From: Clostridiales bacterium | GTDB taxonomy: Bacteria; Bacillota; Clostridia; Peptostreptococcales; NVVX01 | Direction of reading: 5' to 3' | Length of the DNA stretch: 23,670 nucleotides | NCBI GenBank assembly: GCA_021129785.1 | Contig: JAJOKQ010000021.1 | Coordinates: 6,131 to 29,800 of the forward strand | Part shown: piece after piece, positions 8,119 to 16,399 of the stretch | Numbering within the stretch: position 1 is the stretch's first letter | Layout of the letters: the number at the start of each line of letters is the position of its first letter | The notes under the pieces: generated by a model | Databases searched by the model: none | Seen by the model: only the letters and a program-made list of their open reading frames with translations | Told to the model about the DNA's origin: nothing | Translations under genes and position numbers: made by a program

Positions 8119-8159
8119 AGCTAGATTTGCACTTGTCACATAGTGTGAACTAGCTTTTT
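8119..8159 (+). terminator. Terminator of the kam operon
   Basis: AGCTAG (8119-8124) pairs with CTAGCT (8150-8155). The stem continues inward as TTTGCACT with AGTGTGAA, with a single bulged A and two G-T pairs. A short T run follows (8155-8159). The strong stem and its position straight after kamE make it a likely operon end. Confidence 0.72.
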
Positions 8160-8170
8160 GCAAATGGTCT

Positions 8171-8257
8171 TTACACTTTATTGCCCATTTCATTTTCTAA
8201 TTCGTAATAGAGTTCAAAGTCGGTCCCACTGTGTCTATTTTCATCTTGAAGCAATGA
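8171..8257 (-). pseudogene. Possible minus-strand coding relic
   Basis: On the minus strand an open frame of 28 codons runs to a TAA at 8173-8171 and reads ...ENRHSGTDFELYYELENE... before the stop. Its composition looks like real protein rather than noise, but a stop lies immediately upstream, the only start candidate is TTG, and no ribosome site is seen. It may be the tail of a gene lost from this spot. No family was recognised. Confidence 0.22.
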
Positions 8258-8295
8258 TTATTATATAACAAAAAATCAAAAATATTTGATTTTTA

Positions 8296-8325
8296 TTGAC
8301 TTAAAAATAAGATCTATTGTATAAT
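8296..8325 (+). promoter_or_regulatory. Sigma-70-type promoter of the AAA/DUF4143 gene
   Basis: TTGACT (8296-8301) and a perfect TATAAT (8320-8325) are 18 bp apart. Transcription would begin only a few bases before the GAGGTG ribosome site of the gene starting at 8343. This makes the ATPase gene an independent transcription unit. Confidence 0.78.
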
Positions 8326-8342
8326 AGATTTGAGGTGTTGAT

Positions 8343-9644
8343 ATGAAAAGAAAAATTATGAACAGATTGGTAGAGTGGAAGAAAAAAAAAGATAGAATGC
8401 CACTTATAATTAATGGGGCAAGGCAGGTTGGTAAAACTTATATTGTAAACGAATTTGGCAGAGAAAACTATGAAAACATAATATATATAAACTTTGAGAC
8501 AAATGAAGATATTGTAAAAGATTTTGAGGTTAAAATTACACCTGGGTTTTTGATTGGTAGGATGGAATTATTTTTTGGCGAAAAGATTGAAAAGGGAAAA
8601 ACACTAATTTTCTTTGATGAAATTCAAGTTTGTGAAAGGGCATTGACATCGCTAAAGTATTTTTGTGAAGAAGCTCCAGAGTATCATGTGGTAGCTGCAG
8701 GAAGGTTGCTAGGGCTTGCTATTGACAGAGAAAAGGCATCTTTTCCAGTAGGCAAAGTAGATATGATGACATTATATCCAATGGATTTTGAAGAGTTTCT
8801 ATGGTCTCTAGAAAGAGATAGTTTAGCAAGTGAGATAAGAAAATGTCATGGGGAAAATGAAGAAGTATCTCCATCAATTCACAGTCTCTGTTTGGAATTA
8901 GTTAGAACTTATTTAATAGTGGGTGGAATGCCGAATGTCATTAAAAAATATGCTGAAAACAAAAGAATAATAGATGCAGCAAATATAAAAAATGGGATTT
9001 TAGATAGTTATATCGCTGACATGTTTAAATATACATCGCGGAGCGAAGCGACGAAGGTTATTGGAGCATACGATTCTATCCCTTCACAATTGGCAAAAGA
9101 AAATAAGAAGTTTCAATATAAAATAGTGAAAAAAGGTGGAACAGCAACGATTTTTGGGGCTTCATTAGTATGGCTCGAATCGGCGGGAGTGATACTTAAA
9201 TGTCACAAAATAGAACATGGATACATGCCACCAAGAGCATATAGAGATTTATCTAGTTTTAAAATATATATGAGCGATATAGGTCTACTTACATTAAAAG
9301 CAAAAATATCTCTGCATAGTATAATGTCTAGCGAAATAAATAATTTTACATTTATTGGGGCTTTAGTCGAAAACTATGTTGCGCAAGCGTTAAAAACTAA
9401 TGGTTTCGACCTGCACTACTGGACATCAAAAGACTCAGCAGAAATAGATTTTATAATACAAAATGAGGATTTGATAATCCCAATAGAAGTAAAGGCAGGA
9501 ACCAATACTAGATCGAGGAGTCTAAATGTATACAAAAAAAAATATAACCCCGAATACTCAATAAGGATATCAGCAAAGAATTTTGGATTCGAAAACGAAA
9601 TAAAATCAGTTCCTTTATATGCAGTTTTCTGTATTGAGAAATAG
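8343..9644 (+). CDS. ATP-binding protein of the AAA/DUF4143 family
   Basis: The 433-residue protein has the family layout: an N-terminal AAA-like ATPase with Walker A NGARQVGKT (about residues 24-32) and Walker B TLIFFDEIQ (87-95), the PMDFEEFL segment, then a C-terminal DUF4143 domain with VGGMPNVIKKY and a nuclease-like end, EIDFII...IPIEVKAG. The biological role of this widespread family is not settled. Such genes are often single, sporadically distributed and likely horizontally moved. It has its own sigma-70 promoter and GAGGTG ribosome site. One oddity is AAGRLLG where the family usually has GS before LLG (sensor I position), so ATPase behaviour may be altered. The reading frame is complete. 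It is not part of the lysine pathway by any visible link. Confidence 0.85.
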   Translation: MKRKIMNRLVEWKKKKDRMPLIINGARQVGKTYIVNEFGRENYENIIYINFETNEDIVKDFEVKITPGFLIGRMELFFGEKIEKGKTLIFFDEIQVCERALTSLKYFCEEAPEYHVVAAGRLLGLAIDREKASFPVGKVDMMTLYPMDFEEFLWSLERDSLASEIRKCHGENEEVSPSIHSLCLELVRTYLIVGGMPNVIKKYAENKRIIDAANIKNGILDSYIADMFKYTSRSEATKVIGAYDSIPSQLAKENKKFQYKIVKKGGTATIFGASLVWLESAGVILKCHKIEHGYMPPRAYRDLSSFKIYMSDIGLLTLKAKISLHSIMSSEINNFTFIGALVENYVAQALKTNGFDLHYWTSKDSAEIDFIIQNEDLIIPIEVKAGTNTRSRSLNVYKKKYNPEYSIRISAKNFGFENEIKSVPLYAVFCIEK

Positions 9645-9664
9645 CCGTTTTCCTTATAAATAGA

Positions 9665-9692
9665 TTTACAGAAATCTACTACATCGTATGAT
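9665..9692 (+). promoter_or_regulatory. Possible promoter of the aldo/keto reductase remnant and tilS
   Basis: TTTACA (9665-9670) and TATGAT (9687-9692) are 16 bp apart. The -35 lies inside a palindrome, TAGATTT-ACAG-AAATCTA (9661-9678), which could be an operator or chance in AT-rich DNA. No other start signal is obvious for tilS, which would otherwise depend on this region. Confidence 0.3.
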
Positions 9693-9754
9693 ACTATTAG
9701 ACAAATAAATGCACTTGATTTTTTACTGTGCGATAGTATAGGGAGGTGAGCATT

Positions 9755-10353
9755 TTGAAATACAGAAAAATACCAAAAAATGAAGATATGTTATCAATCC
9801 TTGGATATGGTACAATGAGATTTCCTACTAAGAATGGGCGCTGAGGTGGATATGGAATCACAAAGAAGTAACATTGCTGCTCTCAGGCATGACCGAGGAT
9901 GTTCATATTGATGAAAACATAAAAATCGCAACAGAGGCAGATATAAATTCAATGAGCAAAGAGGAGTTAGGAACAGTTAATGAAGTCAAAGAAATATATG
10001 AAGATATGAAAATGATATCTTGCACTAGTTTTAGGTACTGCATGCCTTGCCCTTTTGGTGTGGATATACCAAGGTGTTTTAAATTGTACAACTTTAAAAA
10101 AAACTATGGGAATAAGCAAAGCAAAAAAATATATTGCTTTCAACTTGGAGGAATAGCCAGTAAAAAAGCCTACGCGTCACTTTGTAAAGATTGCGGGAAA
10201 TGCGTGCCTGAATGCCCGCAAAATATAGATATTCCAAAAGAGTTGTCGACGATAGCAACAGAAATGGAATGGTTAACAATGAAAGTTGCTGTTGTAGTTG
10301 CGAAGGGATTATTTAGTGTGCAAAGAAAACTTGCGATGCGTAGAAAGAGATGA
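9755..10353 (+). pseudogene. Aldo/keto reductase with C-terminal 4Fe-4S domain, internally deleted
   Basis: A start at TTG 9755, preceded by GGGAGGTGAG, encodes the reductase N-terminus KYRKIPKNEDMLSILGYGTM and reads to NGR before a TGA at 9842-9844. A different frame then gives ALRWIWNHKEVT (from about 9838), the far C-terminal part of the barrel, and continues to 10353 with a ferredoxin-like tail. Intact relatives have about 375 residues, so roughly half a kilobase encoding most of the TIM barrel is missing and the join is out of frame. The first iron-sulfur motif is also damaged: CTSFRYCMPC where the family has CTGCGYCMPC. The second motif, CKDCGKCVPECP, is intact. This is a pseudogene; the remaining C-terminal frame is unlikely to be useful. 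Confidence 0.88.
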
Positions 10354-10364
10354 GGCAGAGACAT

Positions 10365-11783
10365 ATGCTGAATATAGAAAAAATTATTAGAACAATTGAA
10401 GATAATAGTCTTATAACTAAAGGGGATAAGGTCGTCGTAGCTGTTTCGGGAGGACCTGATTCGGTATGTTTACTACATATACTACTCGCACTAAAAAACA
10501 GATATGAATTACAACTATATGTTGCTCACTTTAATCACAATTTTAGAGGGCTAGAAGCACAAAAAGATGCGCAGTATGTTGCTGATTTATGTGAAGAATT
10601 AGAAGTAATGTGCTTTGTTAAAAGTGAAAACGTAGCTGTTTATGCGAAAGAAAATAATTTGTCTGACGAAGAAGCAGGAAGAATTAAGCGTTATGAGTTC
10701 TTTCGTGAGGTTAAGAAAAAGACAAGTGCAAATAAAATCGCAGTCGGGCATAATTTTAATGACCAAGCAGAAACGGTTTTAATGAGGCTACTTAGAGGTG
10801 CAGGCTTGCAAGGATTATCTGCTATACACTATAAAAGAGGTGATGTGATACGCCCACTATTAGATGTGGAAAGAGAAGATATTGAAGATTATTGCGTAGT
10901 TAACGAGTTAAATCCTAAAACCGACATTACTAATTTGAAGCCGGTTTATCATAGGAATAAGATTCGTCTAGAATTGATACCGTATTTAAAAGAGAATTAT
11001 AACCCTAATTTACTAGAAGCACTAGTAAGAACTGCTAAAATACTTAAAGCAGATAGTGACTATTTAGACTCTCAAGCATATGATATTTTTAAATTAATTT
11101 GCAGCATGGATTCTAATGAAAAAATATCGATCCCGATTCCGTCTATTGATATAATGCACGTAGCTATGAAAACAAGATTATTTAGATTAGCTTCTGAAAG
11201 ATTGGTTGGGAAACGCGAGGTTTTTTCATATACACATATACAAAGTATTTTAGCTCTTGTTAGCAAGAAGAATACTGGGAAAAGACTTCAACTTCCAATG
11301 GGTATAACTGCACTAATTAATTATGATAAGTTGATATTTACTACATCAAGCGAAATAGAGTATGATTACTCGTATAAGCTCAAGGTTGATGAACTTGTGG
11401 AAATTAATGAATTAGGTGCTGTTTTTACAGCAAAGATATTGAATATGACGGCGATGAAAAAAATTAACGTAGATAATAACAAGAAAATGTTTGATTTTGA
11501 TAAAGTCAAAAATGATTTAATTATTAGAAATAGGAATGTGGGAGATGTCTTTAGACCGCTAGGGATGAAAGGTAAAAAGAAATTGAAGGACTTTTTTATT
11601 GACAATAAGGTGGAGCGATCTGAGCGTTCGAAAACTGCGTTGATATGTGATGGTGGGGAAATTATGTGGGTTGTAGGTCACAGAATAAGTGATTATTATA
11701 AGGTTACAAAACAAACAACTACATTTTTGCTAATTGAGTATCATGATGAGAAGGCAACAAAAATGTATTATAGAAATAAATAG
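10365..11783 (+). CDS. tilS: tRNA(Ile)-lysidine synthase
   Basis: This ATP-dependent enzyme attaches lysine to C34 of tRNA-Ile2 so that it reads AUA codons; it is essential in nearly all bacteria. The PP-loop signature VAVSGGPDS lies about 25-33 residues in, followed by HFNHNFRG and the GHNFNDQAETVLMRLLRGAGLQGL segment. The C-terminal part has RNVGDVFRPLGMKGKKKLKDF, the family's C-terminal substrate-binding domain. I choose ATG 10365 (472 residues), because GAGG at 10352-10355 is nine bases upstream and homologues begin near here. An in-frame ATG at 10350 would add five residues and overlap the pseudogene stop. It precedes ftsH, a common Firmicutes arrangement, here without the hpt gene that often lies between them. 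Confidence 0.95.
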   Translation: MLNIEKIIRTIEDNSLITKGDKVVVAVSGGPDSVCLLHILLALKNRYELQLYVAHFNHNFRGLEAQKDAQYVADLCEELEVMCFVKSENVAVYAKENNLSDEEAGRIKRYEFFREVKKKTSANKIAVGHNFNDQAETVLMRLLRGAGLQGLSAIHYKRGDVIRPLLDVEREDIEDYCVVNELNPKTDITNLKPVYHRNKIRLELIPYLKENYNPNLLEALVRTAKILKADSDYLDSQAYDIFKLICSMDSNEKISIPIPSIDIMHVAMKTRLFRLASERLVGKREVFSYTHIQSILALVSKKNTGKRLQLPMGITALINYDKLIFTTSSEIEYDYSYKLKVDELVEINELGAVFTAKILNMTAMKKINVDNNKKMFDFDKVKNDLIIRNRNVGDVFRPLGMKGKKKLKDFFIDNKVERSERSKTALICDGGEIMWVVGHRISDYYKVTKQTTTFLLIEYHDEKATKMYYRNK

Positions 11784-11791
11784 GATAATTA

Positions 11792-11820
11792 TTGTGTTTG
11801 TAACCGCAATATGATAGAAT
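11792..11820 (+). promoter_or_regulatory. Promoter of ftsH
   Basis: TTGTGT (11792-11797) and TAGAAT (11815-11820) are 17 bp apart, with TGA just before the -10 (extended -10 form). It lies in the 73 bp between the tilS stop and the ftsH start. Confidence 0.55.
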
Positions 11821-11856
11821 GATTTAGCTAGTATTTTGTTTGAAAGGATGATATAT

Positions 11857-13881
11857 TTGAAGAAATTTTTTCGTGGAGCGAGTTTCTATATTTTAATATT
11901 TTTAGTAGTGATATTATTAGTTCAAGAATTTGGAAAACCAGATGTTCAAATGCTAGATGTGGAATTCTCTGTTCTACATGAAGCGATATTAAATGGAGAT
12001 GTGCAAAAAATTCATATAGTTGAACGATCTTTAGAAGGAACAATGTTAAAAGATGGTGAGTCAGTAGAGTTTAAGTCGTTCGTACCAGTTATGTATAGCG
12101 AAGAGGCCTTTACAGAACTTTTGGTATCTCAAATGGGCGAAGGTGCAGTTGTAACAGGGGCACCACCACCAGTGACACCATGGTACATTCAGATGCTACC
12201 TTATATTATTATGATGTTGATATTTGTGGTGTTTTGGTTTGTATTTATGAACCAATCACAAGGTGGAGGAAACAAAGTAATGTCATTTGGTAAAAGTAGA
12301 GCAAAGCAACATAAGGAAGAAGACAAGCAGGTTGCGTTTAAAGATGTTGCTGGATTGGATGAAGAAAAAAAAGAGATGGAAGAAATAGTAGATTTCCTCA
12401 AAAATCCAAAAAAATATATTGCTTTAGGAGCAAGAATACCTAAAGGGATATTGATGGTAGGACCACCAGGGACAGGAAAGACATTTTTAACGAAAGCGGT
12501 AGCTGGTGAAGCTAAAGTACCTTTTTTTAGTATTAGTGGGTCCGATTTTGTAGAGATGTTTGTTGGGGTTGGAGCTTCACGTGTGCGCGATTTATTTGAC
12601 AATGCGAAGAAGAATGCTCCTTGTATCGTATTCATTGATGAAATAGACGCTGTAGGTAGAAAAAGAGGAGCAGGTTTAGGTGGAGGTCACGACGAAAGAG
12701 AGCAAACACTTAATCAATTGCTAGTAGAAATGGATGGGTTCGGTATTAACGAAGGAGTTATTGTTGTTGCTGCAACAAATAGACCTGATATATTAGACCC
12801 TGCATTATTAAGAGCAGGTAGGTTTGATAGGCAGGTTTTGGTAGGGTTGCCTGATGTTAAAGCAAGAGAAGCTATAATTGCCGTTCATACACAGGGAAAG
12901 CCTCTAGTGGAGGATGTAGATTTAAAGATTATTGCAAGAAGAACTCCTGGATTTACGCCAGCAGATATAGAGAATCTAATGAATGAAGCAGCCCTATTGA
13001 CGGCTCGTAAAAACGAGAAAAAAATAGATATGCATACTATTGAAGAGGCAGTTACTAAAGTGATTGCAGGTATTCCTAAAAAAAGCAAGGTTATTAGTGA
13101 ACAAGAAAGAAAACTAACGGCATATCATGAAGCAGGTCATGCAATATTAGCAGAATTGCTGCCTAAAATAGATACTGTACATCAAGTAACTATAATACCA
13201 AGAGGACGCTCTGGTGGATTTACCATGGTACTACCAAAGGAAGATAGATATTACATGACTAAAGCAGAAATGGAAGAACAAATTGTCCATTTGCTTGGGG
13301 GCAGGGTTGCCGAAAAATTAATTTTAGGTGATATTAGCACTGGAGCATCTAATGATTTGCAACGTGTAGCGGCAATTGCTAAGGCTATGGTAACTAAGTA
13401 TGGAATGAGCGAAAAATTAGGAGCATTAGCTTTAGGAAGTAGTAGTGATGAAGTTTTCTTAGGGAAAGATTTTACTTCAAGAAGAGATTATTCAGAAGAG
13501 ATTGCGGCAGAAATTGATAGAGAAATTAGAGCTATTGTTGATACTGCTTACAATAAAACCATGGAATTACTAGAAGATAATATCGACAAGCTACACACTA
13601 TTGCAAAAGCACTATTAGTCATTGAAACTTTGGATGCTGATCAATTTAGATTTGTATATAATGGGGAATTAAAAATTACTGACGAGGATACTGTCGAATC
13701 TGTAGAAAAAAAATATAGAGAATTAATGAAAAAAGAAAAAGAAATAGAAGCAGACAAAGTAGAGAAGAAAAACAAAGAAAAATCGACATCTAGCGATAAG
13801 AAAAAAGAACTAGATGAAAAGAAAGTAGCAGACAATAAAGAAAAAGCTTTGAGGAAGAAGGAAAAAGAAGAGACACTTTAA
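11857..13881 (+). CDS. ftsH: ATP-dependent zinc metalloprotease FtsH
   Basis: FtsH is a membrane-anchored AAA+ protease that degrades misfolded membrane proteins and regulatory proteins. Numbering from the chosen start: membrane segment 1 at about 10-25, an extracytoplasmic domain, membrane segment 2 at 109-131, Walker A GPPGTGKT (202-209), Walker B IVFIDEID (257-264), the second region of homology ending LLRAGRFDR, and the zinc site HEAGH (424-428). I prefer TTG 11857, which gives the typical MKKFFRG start with AAAGGATGAT upstream, over TTG 11836 or ATG 11848. The C-terminus carries an unusual tail of about 50 residues, mostly Lys and Glu. The same frame stays open for 20 more codons beyond the TAA and is still Lys-rich, so the original tail may have been longer. 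Confidence 0.95.
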   Translation: MKKFFRGASFYILIFLVVILLVQEFGKPDVQMLDVEFSVLHEAILNGDVQKIHIVERSLEGTMLKDGESVEFKSFVPVMYSEEAFTELLVSQMGEGAVVTGAPPPVTPWYIQMLPYIIMMLIFVVFWFVFMNQSQGGGNKVMSFGKSRAKQHKEEDKQVAFKDVAGLDEEKKEMEEIVDFLKNPKKYIALGARIPKGILMVGPPGTGKTFLTKAVAGEAKVPFFSISGSDFVEMFVGVGASRVRDLFDNAKKNAPCIVFIDEIDAVGRKRGAGLGGGHDEREQTLNQLLVEMDGFGINEGVIVVAATNRPDILDPALLRAGRFDRQVLVGLPDVKAREAIIAVHTQGKPLVEDVDLKIIARRTPGFTPADIENLMNEAALLTARKNEKKIDMHTIEEAVTKVIAGIPKKSKVISEQERKLTAYHEAGHAILAELLPKIDTVHQVTIIPRGRSGGFTMVLPKEDRYYMTKAEMEEQIVHLLGGRVAEKLILGDISTGASNDLQRVAAIAKAMVTKYGMSEKLGALALGSSSDEVFLGKDFTSRRDYSEEIAAEIDREIRAIVDTAYNKTMELLEDNIDKLHTIAKALLVIETLDADQFRFVYNGELKITDEDTVESVEKKYRELMKKEKEIEADKVEKKNKEKSTSSDKKKELDEKKVADNKEKALRKKEKEETL

Positions 13882-13958
13882 AGAGCAAAAATACTGCTTG
13901 AAAAAAGCAAAATAGAGTTGCCGAAGAGCGAAACAAAGAAATAAAAACATATAAAAAG

Positions 13959-13982
13959 TCGTCTGTACTCAGGCGATTTTTT
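13959..13982 (+). terminator. Rho-independent terminator after ftsH
   Basis: TCGTCTG (13959-13965), loop TACT, CAGGCGA (13970-13976), then six T. A run of A precedes the stem, so it could also act on the minus strand. It ends the tilS-ftsH block. Confidence 0.85.
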
Positions 13983-14010
13983 GTTTGTCTACAACTTTAC
14001 TTAAAAATAC

Positions 14011-14039
14011 TTGCATTGAAGAGTAAAAGAATGTAGAAT
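14011..14039 (+). promoter_or_regulatory. Promoter of the methylmalonyl-CoA operon
   Basis: TTGCAT (14011-14016) and TAGAAT (14034-14039) are separated by 17 bp. It lies downstream of the ftsH terminator and about 235 bp before the mutase start, leaving a long leader. The 394-bp interval between ftsH and the mutase gene holds the terminator, this promoter and the leader, and no gene. Confidence 0.5.
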
Positions 14040-14070
14040 GACTGTATTAGCTATATTTGATATTGCAGTA

Positions 14071-14146
14071 TTTGCAAGCTGTAGAGTAGAAACCTGCAAA
14101 TAAGATATGAGAATCACTTATTGTGAGAGCACTGCAAACTACAGAG
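14071..14146 (+). other. Potentially structured mRNA leader upstream of the mutase gene
   Basis: CTGTAG (14079-14084) can pair with CTACAG (14139-14144), enclosing AATAAG (14099-14104) paired with CTTATT (14117-14122). TTTGCA/TGCAAA repeats lie at the borders. The long leader and nested arms could be a cis-regulatory RNA, and a B12-dependent enzyme follows, but the conserved blocks of the known cobalamin riboswitch are not present. Short stems of this kind also arise by chance in AT-rich DNA. Confidence 0.25.
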
Positions 14147-14275
14147 CATTTACTATTCAAACAAAATGACCGAGTTTTACTAATAGAACTTTGATTTAAT
14201 TGCGAGACCTAAAGAAAGATGAGATTTAAGAAGTCTCAAATAGAAGTTGTACAAAACAAACTAGGAGGAAGGAAA

Positions 14276-15953
14276 ATGTTCGATAAGAACGAAATTACGG
14301 GATTGAAGAAAACAAAAGCTAAGTGGGAAGAAGAAAAAGTACAAAAAACGCTAAGTAGATTTCCTGAAAGAAAAGATAATTTACTACTGTTTCAAACAAG
14401 AAAGTAGAAAGACTTTACACTCCGACTGATATTGAAGAGACTAATTATAATGAGGACTTAGGCTATCCAGGAGAATTTCCTTTCACACGTGGAGTTCAAC
14501 CTACGATGTACAGAGGAAGATTATGGACAATGAGACAATATGCTGGATTTGCAACAGCAGAAGAATCCAATAATAGATATAAATTTTTATTAGACCAAGG
14601 ACAAACTGGCCTATCAGTAGCATTTGATTTACCAACACAAATTGGATACGATTCAGACCACTCTTTATCACAGGGTGAGGTAGGTAAAGTTGGTGTAGCA
14701 ATAGACTCTTTAAAGGACATGGAAACATTATTTGAGGGTATTCCACTAGACAAAGTAAGTACTTCGATGACAATTAACGCGCCAGCGGCGGTGCTTTTAG
14801 CAATGTATATAGCAGTTGCTGAAAAACAAGGTGTTTCTTCAGATAAACTAAAAGGCAGAATTCAAAATGATATATTAAAATAATATATTGCAAGAGGTAT
14901 ATATATTTTCTAGTGGAACCATCAATGCTATTAATTACAGACATTTTTGCATATTGCGCTGACGAAGTTCCTAAGTGGAACACAATAAGTATTTCTGGTT
15001 ACCAAATAAGAGAAGCAGGCTCAACAGCAACACAAGAGGTTGCATTTACTCTAGCTGATGGAATTGCTTATGTAGAAGCAGCGCTAAAAGCAGGACTAGA
15101 GGTCGATACATTTGCGCCAAGACTATCTTTTTTCTTTAACGCATACAACGATTTATTAGAAGAAGTATCTAAATATAGAGCGGCGAGAAGGTTATGGGCT
15201 AAAATTATGAAAGAAAGATTTGGCGCTAAGAACCCTAAATCTATGCAGTTAAAATTTCACACACAAACAGGTGGGGCAACACTGACTGCACAACAACCTG
15301 AAAATAACATAGTAAGAGTTGCAATACAAACTTTAGCAGCAGTACTTGGTGGTACACAATCACTACATACAAACTCTAAAGACGAAGCGCTAGCTCTTCC
15401 TACAGAAGATTCTGTAAGAGTTGCACTTAGAACTCAACAGATAGTGGCTCACGAGAGCGGCGTAGCAGATACAATAGACCCTCTAGGGGGATCGTATTAT
15501 GTTGAAAGCCTAACTACAGAAATTGAAAATGGGGCAATGGAGTATATTAATAAAATCGACGACTTAGGCGGTGCGGCAAAAGCTATTGAAAAAGGATATA
15601 TCCAAAAGGAGATTATGGATAGTTCGTATGAATACCAAATACAAGTAGAAAAAAATGAGAGAATTGTAGTTGGAATGAACAAATTTAAAATTGAAGAAGA
15701 AGCGCCAAAAGGTCTGTTAAGAGTCGATCCAGCTGTAGGTGAAATGCAAAAAAATAAGATTAACCAATTGAAGAAAGAAAGAAACAGTGAAGAAGTAATA
15801 AGTAAGCTAAACGCTCTAAATAAAGCTGCGCAAGGCGAAGACAATTTAATGCCATATATATTAGAAGCTGTTAAGTCATATGCTACTCTCGGCGAAATTT
15901 GTGATGAACTAAGAGAAGTTTTTGGAGAATATGAGCAGAGCGTAATTATTTAA
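14276..15953 (+). pseudogene. mcmA: Methylmalonyl-CoA mutase large (catalytic) subunit, disrupted
   Basis: The intact family member converts succinyl-CoA and methylmalonyl-CoA with adenosylcobalamin. Family-typical sequence runs without loss from MFDKNEITGLKKTKAKWEEE through FTRGVQPTMYRGRLWTMRQY and HTQTGGATLTAQQPENNIVR to the end, but in three frames. First break: after ERKDN near 14380 one T is missing; adding it gives FTTVSNKKVERLYTP. Second: TAA at 14881-14883 replaces the expected Glu codon in DILKEYIARG. Third: a base is missing between about 14898 and 14912, before EPSMLLITDIFAYC. With two bases restored the gene is 560 codons including the stop, exactly family size. AGGAGGAAGG precedes ATG 14276, and the downstream genes are intact. 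This is either a recent pseudogene or an assembly error; the nonsense codon favours real decay. Confidence 0.85.
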
Positions 15954-15986
15954 GTCGGTGTATATACAAACAAGGAGGAAGAGAGC

Positions 15987-16385
15987 ATGGAGAAAACGAT
16001 TAGAGTTTTAGTTGCAAAACCAGGTTTAGATGGTCATGACCGGGGAGCTAAAGTAATAGCACGAGCACTAAGAGATGCTGGAATGGAAGTAATATATACA
16101 GGGCTTAGATTAACGCCAGAGCAAATAGTTCAAGCTGCAATACAAGAAGATGTAGATGCTGTTGCATTAAGTATTTTGTCGGGGGCGCATAATCACTTAC
16201 TACCAAGGGTAGTAGACTTGTTAAAAGAAGAAAATGCTTTTGATGATATTCTAGTTTTAGGTGGTGGAGTAATACCAGACGAAGATATTCCAGGATTAAA
16301 AGAAAAAGGGATTGCAGAAATATTTACACCAGGCACGGCAACACAAGTAACTATAGATTTCATAAGAAATAATCTTAAAAAGTAG
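15987..16385 (+). CDS. mcmB: Methylmalonyl-CoA mutase small subunit, cobalamin-binding
   Basis: This 132-residue stand-alone B12 domain carries the D-x-H-x-x-G motif in GLDGHDRG (H17 as lower cobalt ligand), followed by SILSGAHNHLLP and LGGGVIPDEDI, the standard Rossmann-like B12 fold. It would pair with the separately encoded catalytic subunit upstream, as in archaeal and many clostridial mutases. AGGAGGAAGAG lies just before the ATG. The gene is intact even though its catalytic partner is broken in this sequence, so it either still serves another mutase large subunit in the genome or the damage is recent. Confidence 0.93.
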   Translation: MEKTIRVLVAKPGLDGHDRGAKVIARALRDAGMEVIYTGLRLTPEQIVQAAIQEDVDAVALSILSGAHNHLLPRVVDLLKEENAFDDILVLGGGVIPDEDIPGLKEKGIAEIFTPGTATQVTIDFIRNNLKK

Positions 16386-16399
16386 ATAGGAGTAACGAT

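Noticed and set aside
14041..14275. Cobalamin riboswitch before the mutase
   Set aside because: AAACCTGC faintly resembles part of a B12 box, but the order of blocks is wrong and the other conserved elements are absent.
14219..14275. Earlier ATG for the mutase gene at 14219
   Set aside because: The AGGAGGAAGG ribosome site lies right before ATG 14276, and homologues start with MF(D/S)K-like sequence there.
14380..14912. Programmed ribosomal frameshifting in the mutase gene
   Set aside because: There are two separate shifts plus a TAA codon, with no slippery heptamer and downstream structure at either site, and the family is not known to use recoding.
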